Assembly: GCF_002786325.1 (NCBI RefSeq)
Contig: NZ_PGTB01000007.1
Span: 21,062 to 85,061, forward strand
Length of the DNA stretch: 64,000 bases
Reading direction: 5' to 3'
Origin: Pseudooceanicola lipolyticus
GTDB lineage: Bacteria > Pseudomonadota > Alphaproteobacteria > Rhodobacterales > Rhodobacteraceae
Shown here: positions 1 through 8,107 of the stretch, piece by piece
How the letters are laid out: every line of letters starts with the position of its first letter
Numbering within the stretch: the stretch's first letter is position 1
Notes under the pieces: generated by a model
The model's input: only the letters and a program-made list of their open reading frames with translations
What the model was told of the DNA's origin: nothing
The model's database searches: none
Program-made: the position numbers and the translations under genes

Positions 1-1346
1 CTGCCTGGACCGGTGCAGGAGGCACCGCGTCAGGTTCGCGCGAGATCGAGCATATCGCGGTCTCGCTGGAGGCCGGTGACGAGATCACCCTGCGGGGGAT
101 CAGGGGCGGGGGTGAACCGGCGCGGATCGATACGTTGATCGTCACGGAGCGGGAGACCGAGCCGGAGCCAACCGGCGCGACCATCGGCCTCGGCCTCACC
201 GAGGCCGAGGCGCTGGACCTGTCGGGCGCCTACCAGGTGGAGGCGAATGCCAGCCCCGATTTCTCGGGCGGAGCGATGATCAAGGCAATCGGAACGGATG
301 CCGGCTTTGCCACCGGCACCTTCACCGGCGCAACCGGGGCCTACTGGTTGGATGTCGCTTGGCTCAATGAGAATGACGGTGTCTCGCAGTTCGCGGTCCT
401 GGTCGATGGGGTCGAAGTGGCGACCTGGACCGGTGCGGGCGGCGCAAGTTCCGGTGCGCTCGAGACCCGGCATATCGAGTTGACGCTCGAGACCGGCGAC
501 GAGATCGTCCTGCGCGGGGTCAAGAATGGCGGGGAACATGCGCGGATCGACGCAATCACCATCGGGGCCAGCGACGGCAACAACGCGCCGCAGGCGGTGG
601 ATGACAGTTTCGAGACCGAGGCCGGAACATCGCTCACCGTGGCCGCGCCGGGCATTCTCGACAACGACAGCGATCTCGACGGTGATCCGCTGACCATCGC
701 GCTGGTGACGGATGTCAGCAACGGGAGCCTCACGCTGAACGCGGATGGCAGCTTCAGCTACGCGCCCAATGCAGCCTTTGCGGGCACGGACAGCTTCACC
801 TACGAGGTCGATGACGGCAATGGTGGCAGCGACCAGGCCACGGTCATCATCGAGGTGGGGGACCTTCCCGACGGCGCCCTGATCGGGATCGGCGATACCG
901 AGGCCGAGGCGCTCGATCTCTCCGGCGCCTATCAGGTCGAGGCGATCCCCAATCCCGATGCCTCGGGCGGTGCGGTGATCAAGTCGACCGGCACGGGCTT
1001 TGCCACTGGCACCTTCATCGGTGCGAGCGGCGACTACCTCCTGGACGTGGCCTGGTACAACGAAAACGACGGCGTGTCGCAATTCGCCGTGCTGGTCGAC
1101 GGTGTCCAGGTTGCAGGCTGGCAAGGGGCAGGAGGCACCGCCTCGGCCGCACGTGAGATTGAGCAGATCGCGCTGTCGCTCGATTACGGCGATGAAATCA
1201 CCTTCCGCGGAAGCAAGGATGGTGGTGAGCACGCCCGTATCGACATGTTCACGCTGAGCGAGCAGATAGCCTCGGTATCGTCGGCCGGTGACAGCTTCGT
1301 TTTCAACAGCCCGCCCGATCCGGATCTGAATTGGCTGGAGTTCTAG
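1..1346 (+). CDS. C-terminal part of a secreted modular repeat protein (5' end outside window)
   Basis: The reading frame is open from base 3 to the TAG at 1344-1346, so this is the end of a larger protein. Two full copies of a beta-rich module of about 120 residues are visible (about 190-565 and 880-1245), plus the end of a third at 3-150. Each contains EAEALDLSGAYQVEA, then FATGTF, NENDGVSQFAVLVDG and a closing GGEHARID-like segment. Between the full copies (about 580-860) lies a cadherin-like/VCBS-type domain with NDSDLDGDPL and DGSFSYAPN, common in large secreted adhesins and polysaccharide-active enzymes. The ~120-residue module resembles carbohydrate-binding beta-sandwich modules, but I cannot name its family. 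No catalytic domain or RTX repeats fall inside the window. A cell-surface or extracellular role is inference. Confidence 0.8.
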   Translation, partial: AWTGAGGTASGSREIEHIAVSLEAGDEITLRGIRGGGEPARIDTLIVTERETEPEPTGATIGLGLTEAEALDLSGAYQVEANASPDFSGGAMIKAIGTDAGFATGTFTGATGAYWLDVAWLNENDGVSQFAVLVDGVEVATWTGAGGASSGALETRHIELTLETGDEIVLRGVKNGGEHARIDAITIGASDGNNAPQAVDDSFETEAGTSLTVAAPGILDNDSDLDGDPLTIALVTDVSNGSLTLNADGSFSYAPNAAFAGTDSFTYEVDDGNGGSDQATVIIEVGDLPDGALIGIGDTEAEALDLSGAYQVEAIPNPDASGGAVIKSTGTGFATGTFIGASGDYLLDVAWYNENDGVSQFAVLVDGVQVAGWQGAGGTASAAREIEQIALSLDYGDEITFRGSKDGGEHARIDMFTLSEQIASVSSAGDSFVFNSPPDPDLNWLEF

Positions 1347-1369
1347 GTGTATGACCCATTTAAGGACTA

Positions 1370-1399
1370 GGCCGTCCGCCATGACGGCCGCTTCTCTTT
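1370..1399 (+). terminator. Candidate intrinsic terminator after the repeat-protein gene
   Basis: A 7-bp GC-rich stem (GGCCGTC at 1370-1376, GACGGCC at 1383-1389) with a 6-base loop is followed by the T-rich GCTTCTCTTT. It begins 24 bases after the stop codon at 1346. Confidence 0.5.
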
Positions 1400-2222
1400 A
1401 ATGCTCATCTTGCCTCACTCGAGTTTCAGTGTTCGGCGGGCTAAGAAGCCGTCATCGGAAGATGTGAAATCCAGGAGTGATGCTGCCAGTTTCCCGAGCA
1501 GAATCGCACGGCCTTTCTTTCGCGAAGCGCCTCTTGAGGCGCAGAAAAAGCCAGATGCCGAAGGTTCTCACGGCATTTGCGGCCTTGGACGTAGATGTCA
1601 GTTCCGGCGCTGTTGGCAATCCTGCCGCGTTCCTTGTAGCTGTTGATGTGTCCGAGATCCGGCTCGATATACATGCAATTGTGCCCGCCGGCCCCGTCCA
1701 GGCCATTTGCCCTGATGTCGTCTTCGCTCTGGCGATTGCTTCATACTTCGGCGGAAAAGTAAGTGCCCCCGAGGCGGATGATGCTGATATAGATCAGTTT
1801 CTACACACCGGCCGCACGGCCAGCGTCGGTAACGTTGAGGTGCTGTAGGATGCGGTACTCAGCCGGGACCATGCCGAATACGATCCACGCATTGCATGAA
1901 TATGCAGTTCTTGCTGCGTCGATCCTATGATCAAAACCACCAGCCATGCTGGTTGCGGAAAATAGCGAAAAATCCCAGACCCTACCAGATTAAGCTGCTG
2001 GCCACCTGATGCGGAAGAGATACCCGGTCATCTGTGAGACCGCGCTCCAGCCGTCATGGCCAGTGGCAAGCTTCACTCAGAGTCGTGGCGGCGCTGAGAT
2101 CGGTCCAAAACCGGCAGGCCGTCGAGGGTGTCGAACGCTGCGACGCGTTTCATCAGACCGGGTTTTTGCTGCGGCTCCACAACTTTTGCGATGCCGAGCG
2201 GACGGTGAGCGGGACAGCCCCG
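1400..2222. other. Gene-poor stretch, no gene recognised
   Basis: Short open frames exist on both strands (for example 1477-1848 forward), but none has a recognisable domain, a convincing ribosome-binding site or the strong GC third-position bias of neighbouring genes. It may hold decayed sequence. Confidence 0.4.
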
Positions 2223-2462
2223 TCATTCAGAAACGGCATCCCTCAGCCATGAGACCTTTGCCTTTGCCTCTGCAAATGCTTGATCGAAGGTCCCGAAAGA
2301 AGCTGCGCCATAGCGCCCAATGCTATACCAACCTCGACCGTCTTCCGGGTCTCTCCGATACTCATCAAAACCGTAAGTGTTGTCAGGGCGACGAAAAATA
2401 TCGACGCAGATGGTTTCGCCATCCAGATTGATCGAGCGGATAACCTTGTTCTTGTGCGCCAT
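2223..2462 (-). CDS. Small conserved-looking hypothetical protein (79 aa)
   Basis: This is a 79-residue soluble protein with no signal peptide or membrane segment. It starts at the ATG at 2462-2460. The sequence is acidic and aromatic, with blocks such as LDGETICVDIFRRPD, YRRDPEDGRGW and KVSWLRDAV. It has the look of small conserved proteins of unknown function in Rhodobacterales; I recognise the style but cannot name a family. It stands alone in a gene-poor stretch. No Shine-Dalgarno sequence is obvious, so the start is only the most likely one. Confidence 0.6.
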   Translation of the reverse strand: MAHKNKVIRSINLDGETICVDIFRRPDNTYGFDEYRRDPEDGRGWYSIGRYGAASFGTFDQAFAEAKAKVSWLRDAVSE

Positions 2463-2967
2463 GACCAGCTTTCAAATCTTGGGTGATTTAAGTTGCCACG
2501 ATTATAAGTGCCAGCCGCGTGCTTTGGTAGGTATGGGCTGTACAGCGGTCCTGTGGCGCCGCGGCGCAGGAAGCGGTCGACCGGGCAGGGCACCGTGACT
2601 TTTCGGCCCAAAGCCGACCATCCCCGCTTAGTCGTTGAACGCCTGCTTTTATTCCATGTCCCACCGATTCCCGGTGTGCAGCGGGGGCGGATGGCCTTGG
2701 CACGAGTTCACCTGGCCGAATGCGGATCTTCCTGTGAACACTGAATTGGAGGGCAAGGTCGCTGCCCTCATACCGTTCGATCTCGGGCCAGGGCCTATGC
2801 ATCCCGCGCGCGACAAGGCGCCACCGGGTGCACTTGCCCTGTCTTGAACCTATACAAGCCATCGCAATTGCTCTAAACGCGGTTGGCTGTGCGCCCTTTT
2901 GGGCGCGAAACCTACCCGTTCGCCGGCCCGGATCACTCCGAGCAGTTCCCGAGAGTAAAGTTCCTCC
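2463..2967. other. Intergenic stretch with part of an interspersed repeat
   Basis: No coding frame with family resemblance is seen between the small hypothetical gene and the helicase gene. It contains a 16-base word (2604-2619) that recurs exactly at 6735-6750 in another gene-poor stretch. The helicase promoter should lie in the last 150 bases, but I cannot assign -35 and -10 boxes with confidence. Confidence 0.4.
2604..2619 (+). repeat. 16-base interspersed repeat, copy 1
   Basis: CGGCCCAAAGCCGACC occurs here and again exactly at 6735-6750, both in non-coding DNA. The flanks differ, so this may be the conserved core of a degenerate dispersed repeat. Confidence 0.4.
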
Positions 2968-4917
2968 ATGCATCCTGCACTTCGCGCGGCCCTCGATGAC
3001 CGTGGATACACCACGTTGACACCGGTTCAGACCTCGGTGCTCGACCCCGCTTTGAAAGGTCGTGACCTGCTGGTTTCGGCGCAAACCGGCTCGGGCAAGA
3101 CGCTGGGCTTCGGCCTTGCCATCGCGCCCACGCTTCTGGGGGACGGTGAGGTTTTCTCGCCGGGTGCCACACCGCTTGCCATTGTCATTGCCCCGACGCG
3201 CGAGCTGGCCTTGCAGGTCAAACGCGAACTCGGGTGGCTTTATGCAAAAACGGGGGCGGTCCTGGCCTCCTGCGTGGGAGGCATGGACATGCGCGACGAA
3301 CGCCGCGCGCTGGAACGCGGGGCGCATATCGTTGCCGCCACACCGGGGCGACTGCGCGACCATATCACCCGCGGCTCCATCGATCTCTCCGCCGTGCGCG
3401 CCGTCGTCCTCGACGAGGCCGACGAAATGCTCGACCTCGGATTTCGCGAGGAGCTGGAATTCATCCTGGACGAGTTGCCCTCCGAGCGGCAGACCTTGCT
3501 GTTCTCGGCCACCGTTCCGCCGACCATCGCCGCGCTCGCGAAAGGCTATCAGAACAACGCCGAACGGATCGTCGCCAGGTCCGAAACCCCGCAGCACGAC
3601 GATATCGAGTACCGCGCGATGATGGTGGCCGAACGCGATGTCGAGAACGCGGTGATCAACACGTTGCGGTATCACGAAGCCCCCAATGCGCTGGTCTTTG
3701 CCAACACGCGCGCGATGGTCAACCGGCTTGCGACGCGGCTGTCGAACCGCGGGTTCAACGCGGTGGCGCTGTCGGGCGAGCTGTCGCAATCCGAACGCAC
3801 CCACGCCTTGCAGGCGATGCGTGACGGGCGCGCGCGGGTCTGCGTCGCGACCGACGTGGCGGCGCGCGGCATCGACCTGCCAAGGCTCGATCTTGTCGTG
3901 CATGCCGAACTGCCATCCAACCAGGAGACCCTGCTGCACCGCTCCGGGCGCACCGGCCGGGCCGGGCGCAAGGGCGTGAGCGCGCTGATCGTGACGCCGC
4001 GCGTGCGCAAGAAGGCCGAACGCTTGCTGGGCTGGGCCAAGGTCACGGCCGAATGGGGCAGCGCGCCGTCCGCCGCCGAGGTCCGCGCGATGGATGAAGA
4101 GCGGCTGTTTTCCGACCCGACCTGGCAGGAACCGGCAACCGAGGAAGAGCAGGCGAGCGCGAAGCGGCTTCTCGATGCGTTTTCGCCCGAGCAGATCGTC
4201 GCCGGTTACCTGCGCGTGCTGCACACGCTGCGCGCCCCTCCCGAGGAACTGGCCGAACCGGGGGCCAAGCCCGAGCCCGTCAGGGAGTTCGGCCCCGCGA
4301 CCTGGTTTGCCGTGTCAGGTGGACGCGACGCGGGCGCCGAGCCGCGCCGCCTGTTGCCGATGCTCTGCAAGGCGGGCGGCCTGTCGAAAGACGACATCGG
4401 CGCAATCCGGGTGCAGCAAGACCGGAGTTTCGTGCAGATCCGCGACGAGGCCGTCGCGGGTTTCCTGGCGAACGTGGGCGAGAGCATGGTGCTGGAAAAG
4501 GGCGCGCAACTCACCCAACTGGCTGCGCCCCCCGACCTCGCGGCCAGGGGGGCGGGACCCAGGAAGGGCAACGCCGGACGCAAACCCCACGGCTCCAAAC
4601 CGCATCGCGGCAAGGCACCGGTGCCGGCCGGCCCTGAACCTGATCCGGCGACGACGCCCGAGCGAAAGCGCCCCCACCGGACCAGCGATGGCCGCAAGGA
4701 AGCGGTCGACCGCGCCCCTGTGGAGCCCGGTAGCGCCGCCAAGCCAAACCGTAAACCAAAGGGGCCGCCGCCGCCCAAGGGCAAGCCGAGCAGCAAGAAG
4801 AACCGCGCTCGCGCCGCAGCGGCCATGTCGGGCAAGGGGCCAGGAAAAACCCGCAACAAACCCGGCGCGCCAAAACGGCAGCCCAAAGGCCCCAAGCCGG
4901 CAGGTGGTGGATCCTAG
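2968..4917 (+). CDS. DEAD-box RNA helicase with DbpA-type RNA-binding domain
   Basis: This is an ATP-dependent RNA helicase, probably acting in ribosome assembly or in unfolding RNA under cold or stress. Motifs are in order: Q motif around TPVQ (18-21), Walker A AQTGSGKT (38-45), PTREL (76-80), DEAD (149-152), SAT (180-182), RGID (300-303) and HRSGRTGR (324-331). Residues about 444-505 match the DbpA C-terminal RNA-binding fold, which in E. coli DbpA binds 23S rRNA. Residues about 525-649 form a Lys/Arg/Pro-rich, low-complexity tail typical of alphaproteobacterial members, likely a non-specific RNA contact. The start at 2968 puts the Q motif at the normal distance. DeaD/CsdA-like is the alternative label. 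It is the only strong gene between 2463 and 5242. Confidence 0.93.
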   Translation: MHPALRAALDDRGYTTLTPVQTSVLDPALKGRDLLVSAQTGSGKTLGFGLAIAPTLLGDGEVFSPGATPLAIVIAPTRELALQVKRELGWLYAKTGAVLASCVGGMDMRDERRALERGAHIVAATPGRLRDHITRGSIDLSAVRAVVLDEADEMLDLGFREELEFILDELPSERQTLLFSATVPPTIAALAKGYQNNAERIVARSETPQHDDIEYRAMMVAERDVENAVINTLRYHEAPNALVFANTRAMVNRLATRLSNRGFNAVALSGELSQSERTHALQAMRDGRARVCVATDVAARGIDLPRLDLVVHAELPSNQETLLHRSGRTGRAGRKGVSALIVTPRVRKKAERLLGWAKVTAEWGSAPSAAEVRAMDEERLFSDPTWQEPATEEEQASAKRLLDAFSPEQIVAGYLRVLHTLRAPPEELAEPGAKPEPVREFGPATWFAVSGGRDAGAEPRRLLPMLCKAGGLSKDDIGAIRVQQDRSFVQIRDEAVAGFLANVGESMVLEKGAQLTQLAAPPDLAARGAGPRKGNAGRKPHGSKPHRGKAPVPAGPEPDPATTPERKRPHRTSDGRKEAVDRAPVEPGSAAKPNRKPKGPPPPKGKPSSKKNRARAAAAMSGKGPGKTRNKPGAPKRQPKGPKPAGGGS

Positions 4918-5242
4918 CAGGCGAAACACCGGTTCGGGGGTTCGATCGCGGCGCTCTCGGCCCATTGCTGCCGTTCGTTTGCCGCTGCGCTCTCCGGCGC
5001 AGTTCATCCGAAGAGGGCATCGAACGCCGGGTGCAGCATTGGTTGGCTAACCCGCACTGCCGCTCTCGCCAAGTGACGCGGCGTCTGCGCGACATTAAGG
5101 GCAGCCTTCCACCCCTTGCAGAACCGGTTCGCTCTCGCCTCACACTATCTGCATGTGCTTTTAGGTGTTCCGTCAAACTTGCCAATTGTACAAAAATCCA
5201 CTGAACTGCGAAACGAGCGACGATGCGAGGAGCGGCAAGACA
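4918..5242. other. Intergenic stretch after the helicase gene
   Basis: No gene or strong hairpin with a T-run is recognised. Base composition drops toward the right end, where the AT-rich unknown genes begin. Confidence 0.4.
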
Positions 5243-5713
5243 TTGATCAAACCAAGCAGCATCACGGAAAACGAAAACTTTCGACTATTCAAAAGGGTGT
5301 CGGCCGTATTGATTTCCATGATGGCCGTTGGTGGCGTCGTCTATTCTGGTATCGAACCAAGTCCATATGAGGAAGATAAAAATTTGTTCTTCCGGGCAAT
5401 GGAAACCAACGATATAGCATATCTAACTTTGATCTGCCCAACCGGGGCCGATTTCCTGTCTAAGAAAGATTATGCAAATCTTATCGCACATGTGAGAAAA
5501 AGCAGCCCAAGAGAATACAGAGAAAATCTTAGGAATGTCTTGAAGGATTGCGACGTATTAACCAGGGATATCGCTTGCGAAGTTTATCCATTACAAGAAT
5601 TTCAAGGGCGAGTGACTTTTCTAGACGAGATTTTCGCAAGTTATTGCGGGCGCGATTTCTTTAAAGATAGTGGGGTACATGTAAAAACATATCATGGTGC
5701 CATTTTACATTGA
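5243..5713 (+). CDS. AT-rich hypothetical protein with one membrane anchor
   Basis: I do not recognise this protein. I chose the TTG at 5243 because GAGGAG (5227-5232) lies 10 bases upstream; an in-frame start at 5165 is possible but lacks a good ribosome-binding site. The product is about 156 residues. It has a single hydrophobic segment near residues 20-40 (RVSAVLISMMAVGGVVYSG), then a polar domain with four cysteines (CPTG, KDCDVL, ACEVY, YCGRD). The segment looks like a signal anchor, which would put the polar domain in the periplasm. Codon use is AT-rich, unlike the helicase gene upstream, which suggests horizontal acquisition. Confidence 0.55.
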   Translation: MIKPSSITENENFRLFKRVSAVLISMMAVGGVVYSGIEPSPYEEDKNLFFRAMETNDIAYLTLICPTGADFLSKKDYANLIAHVRKSSPREYRENLRNVLKDCDVLTRDIACEVYPLQEFQGRVTFLDEIFASYCGRDFFKDSGVHVKTYHGAILH

Positions 5714-5860
5714 CTGTACTGGAGGCCGGAATTGAAAAATCAGAGTGAGGATATATTGCATTGGGTCTTGTCAGGGGTACTTGCCTTGAGCCAGGCAAGG
5801 CGCGCTCGATTTGAGCTGACAGCATAATGAAGGCGGTCTATTTGATTCTGTGAGTTATTT

Positions 5861-6283
5861 TTATCCGTTGCGCCTGCCTTTAAATATGTTGAATAGAGTC
5901 ATCGCTACGAATAACGGAAGCGTTACAACGATATACCATCTGAATAGATCGTACGCTGCCGCGAGGAATATTGACGAAAAATCTGATATGTGGCGAAAGT
6001 CGAAGTAGTAAGTGGCGGTAAGTACAAAGAGAAAAAAGAATGTATAGAAGATGTAGAGATTCCAGAAATCTCTTGCCCTAGTTATTATGAATACAATGAG
6101 TAATACGAGTATGGCTATTAAGGTTACTCCATAGGTCGCACGACGTATTGTGTAGCTGGCAGGTGTATAATCTTTGGCAAAAAGAAGCAGCCCGAAGAAT
6201 GTTAACTCTAGCAAAATGGCGGAATATAGAAGTGCTTTCCCCTTAGTAACGTTTGAACTCGCTTCGGTCGGCGCTCTCTTCAT
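5861..6283 (-). CDS. AT-rich hypothetical integral membrane protein (4 TM)
   Basis: About 140 residues with four hydrophobic stretches (around LLYSAILLELTFFGLLLFA, GVTLIAILVLLIVFIIT, LYIFYTFFFLFVLTA and WYIVVTLPLFVAMTLF) and a basic C-terminus ending KGRRNG. I see no known family. The ATG at 6283 follows a weak AAGG-like site; a GTG at 6292 in the same frame is an alternative start. Like the gene at 5243-5713 it is clearly AT-rich, so the two look acquired together. They converge, so they are not one operon. Confidence 0.6.
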   Translation of the reverse strand: MKRAPTEASSNVTKGKALLYSAILLELTFFGLLLFAKDYTPASYTIRRATYGVTLIAILVLLIVFIITRARDFWNLYIFYTFFFLFVLTATYYFDFRHISDFSSIFLAAAYDLFRWYIVVTLPLFVAMTLFNIFKGRRNG

Positions 6284-6918
6284 TCCCCGCACCCTTTTCG
6301 GTACCTTCGCCTATAACATCTTAGGCTTTTTCTAGCCTGACGGAGGATGCCGAACAACTACATCATAAAATGTATTTCCTAAGACGCCTGTCGCGGGCAC
6401 TGTCATACAAACGTGGCTTGAGGCGGGGCAGGACGCTGGCCAGCTTCCGTCCATGCCCCAACGCGCGCCTTTCCAATACTTAAAGGCCAGCCCGGAGGTC
6501 GTCCGGCTGCCTGGTTTTACTGTAGCTGCCGTACCGCGCTGCCTTCCTTCACCTTTCCGCCCTGTGTGTGGATCCTTCAGGAGCGATGGATTGACATTGG
6601 TGGAAGGTCCGCTTCCAAGTTCAGCTAAAGTCTCGTTCGCAAGTGTAGCGAACGATCGCTTCCCGCCCCTTCTATCGATGGACGCGAACGGCCCCTTGCG
6701 GACAGTCGAGCATGATGCCGGGCAACGCCGGGCCCGGCCCAAAGCCGACCTCCGTCTCGGGGGTTCGAGGCTGCGGGGGGCGGTCAGAGAGGACCGTCGC
6801 CGCGCCGGCGAACCGTTGCTGGTGGCGCACGGACAGATCGCGGGAGGGTCAGCCTATGAAACCGGCAGGCGATTGATCCGGATATCCCGTTGCACTTTGG
6901 ATGCCACGGGAGGGAATC
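6284..6918. other. Gene-poor stretch with interspersed repeat fragment
   Basis: Open frames on both strands overlap each other and show no family resemblance. The stretch contains the second copy of the 16-base word at 6735-6750. I see no RNA gene or complete mobile element in it. Confidence 0.4.
6735..6750 (+). repeat. 16-base interspersed repeat, copy 2
   Basis: Exact match to 2604-2619 (CGGCCCAAAGCCGACC), in the same orientation and also in non-coding DNA. Confidence 0.4.
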
Positions 6919-7206
6919 TTATTCAATTCGTCCCTTCAAGCACACGCTGCCAGACAGGCAAAGCTTGGCCCCTCCGTACCCGTGGTGGTCAACGATCAAC
7001 ACCGCGGACCCGTAGTGATACGGGTATTGGTAATCTTCGCAAACGAACACCCAGCCGTTGGAGAACACCGTGGCGACCTGATCATACTCGCATTCCTCGA
7101 TTTCGAGGTAGTCCACCTTGTAGGTCTCGGCAGCGCCAGCGTCGGATGCGCTCAGCACCATCAAGACAGGCGCAAGCGATGCGGCAATCGGGATGTATTT
7201 GTTCAT
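6919..7206 (-). CDS. Small secreted cysteine-containing protein
   Basis: The ATG at 7206 gives a 95-residue product with a clear Sec signal peptide: basic MNK, hydrophobic core IPIAASLAPVLMVLSA, and likely cleavage after DAGA before AETYKV. The mature part, about 70 residues, is acidic and tyrosine-rich with four cysteines (EECEYD, FVCEDY, KLCLSG, VCLKG), which could form two disulfides in the periplasm. A longer in-frame extension up to 7347 exists but would bury the signal peptide, so I reject it. I do not recognise a family. The gene stands alone with weak ribosome-binding signals. Confidence 0.55.
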   Translation of the reverse strand: MNKYIPIAASLAPVLMVLSASDAGAAETYKVDYLEIEECEYDQVATVFSNGWVFVCEDYQYPYHYGSAVLIVDHHGYGGAKLCLSGSVCLKGRIE

Positions 7207-7748
7207 TTTCTTTGCGGGTTGGACCAAATCCCAAAGCCGCGCCATCTCGCCAATCAGATCTTTCAAACCGTCTTGATCCACATTCCAAAGTTTAGTCCAC
7301 AATCGACGGAGAAACTCATACGAATGTTTGTTGCTGGATTGTGGCAAGGCGGTGGATATTCAAAGGCTGGGGCCTCTGCCCGAAATCTCTGAAAAGCGCT
7401 CGAATCGTCCAAGCGGCGCTGCAGCGAGGGTGTCGACTGCGGCATCGCCGCTTCGCCAGACCGGCCATTGGTGCAGCGCGCAGCACTTAGGGGCATCGGG
7501 GGTCGACAGCGTGCACAGAAGTCGCATCCGCCGCGGTCGCGCCAATCTCTGCATCTTGGCTGCTCAACTCAGCCGTACCATTCTCAAGCCAATTGATTCC
7601 CAATAAGGTCAATGGCCTAGTGTACGTGACCGTAGACGTCCCGGTGTGTTCTGCCGGGCAACGTTGCACCCGCCCAATGCAAGGGGGCACCTGACAGAGG
7701 TGAGCGCAGCTCCTGTCAGCGATATGCCTAAAGAACCAGGGAGCCACC
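7207..7748. other. Gene-poor stretch, no gene recognised
   Basis: Several short overlapping frames on both strands have no family resemblance. The right end carries AGGGAG at 7738-7743, the ribosome-binding site of the broken AraC gene. Confidence 0.35.
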
Positions 7749-7990
7749 GTGGAAAGTAAAGTCTCCATTTTTCCGATCACCCAAGCGACGACAGCCACGT
7801 TCACCGAGCTCTATTTCCGTCTTACGTTTTTCTTCTTCATCCAACGCGGCAGCAAATATGTTCTCTGCCCAACCCAAGGCGAGGTGATAGGCGAAGAAGG
7901 CGACCTGATGATCTTTCCGCCAGGCTCAATGGTCACCGTAGCGGAACGGCCGAGCCTCTGGTCGACCTGCTCCACCAGCTACGCCGTATC
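7749..7990 (+). pseudogene. AraC-family regulator fragment (N-terminal part only)
   Basis: A GTG start at 7749 follows a good Shine-Dalgarno (AGGGAG, 7738-7743). The first ~65 residues (for example YFRLTFFFFIQRGSKYVLC, GEVIGEEGDLMIFPPGSMV) resemble the cupin-like sensing domain at the N-terminus of AraC regulators. After about residue 66 (MVTVAERP) the resemblance stops and the frame runs on as low-quality sequence to 8243. No helix-turn-helix pair remains before the polymerase gene at 8108. I read it as a truncated, non-functional gene left beside the exopolysaccharide locus. Its original target is unknown. Confidence 0.6.
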
Positions 7991-8107
7991 TATAAAACTA
8001 CATGCGTTCATCGAGGCTCCGATCGAACCACATCGGCAAGACCATAATGCAGCCACGCAGATGCCAGGCGAAGATCCGTGCAGCGTGCAGCATCCGTCGA
8101 AATGGGC

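Noticed and set aside
1477-1848. A 123-codon forward frame in the first gene-poor stretch
   Set aside because: No ribosome-binding site, weak codon bias and no recognisable domain; the opposite-strand frames look no better.
2488-4224. A 578-codon open frame antisense to the helicase gene
   Set aside because: Arginine/glycine-rich with no family resemblance; it mirrors the high-GC helicase gene.
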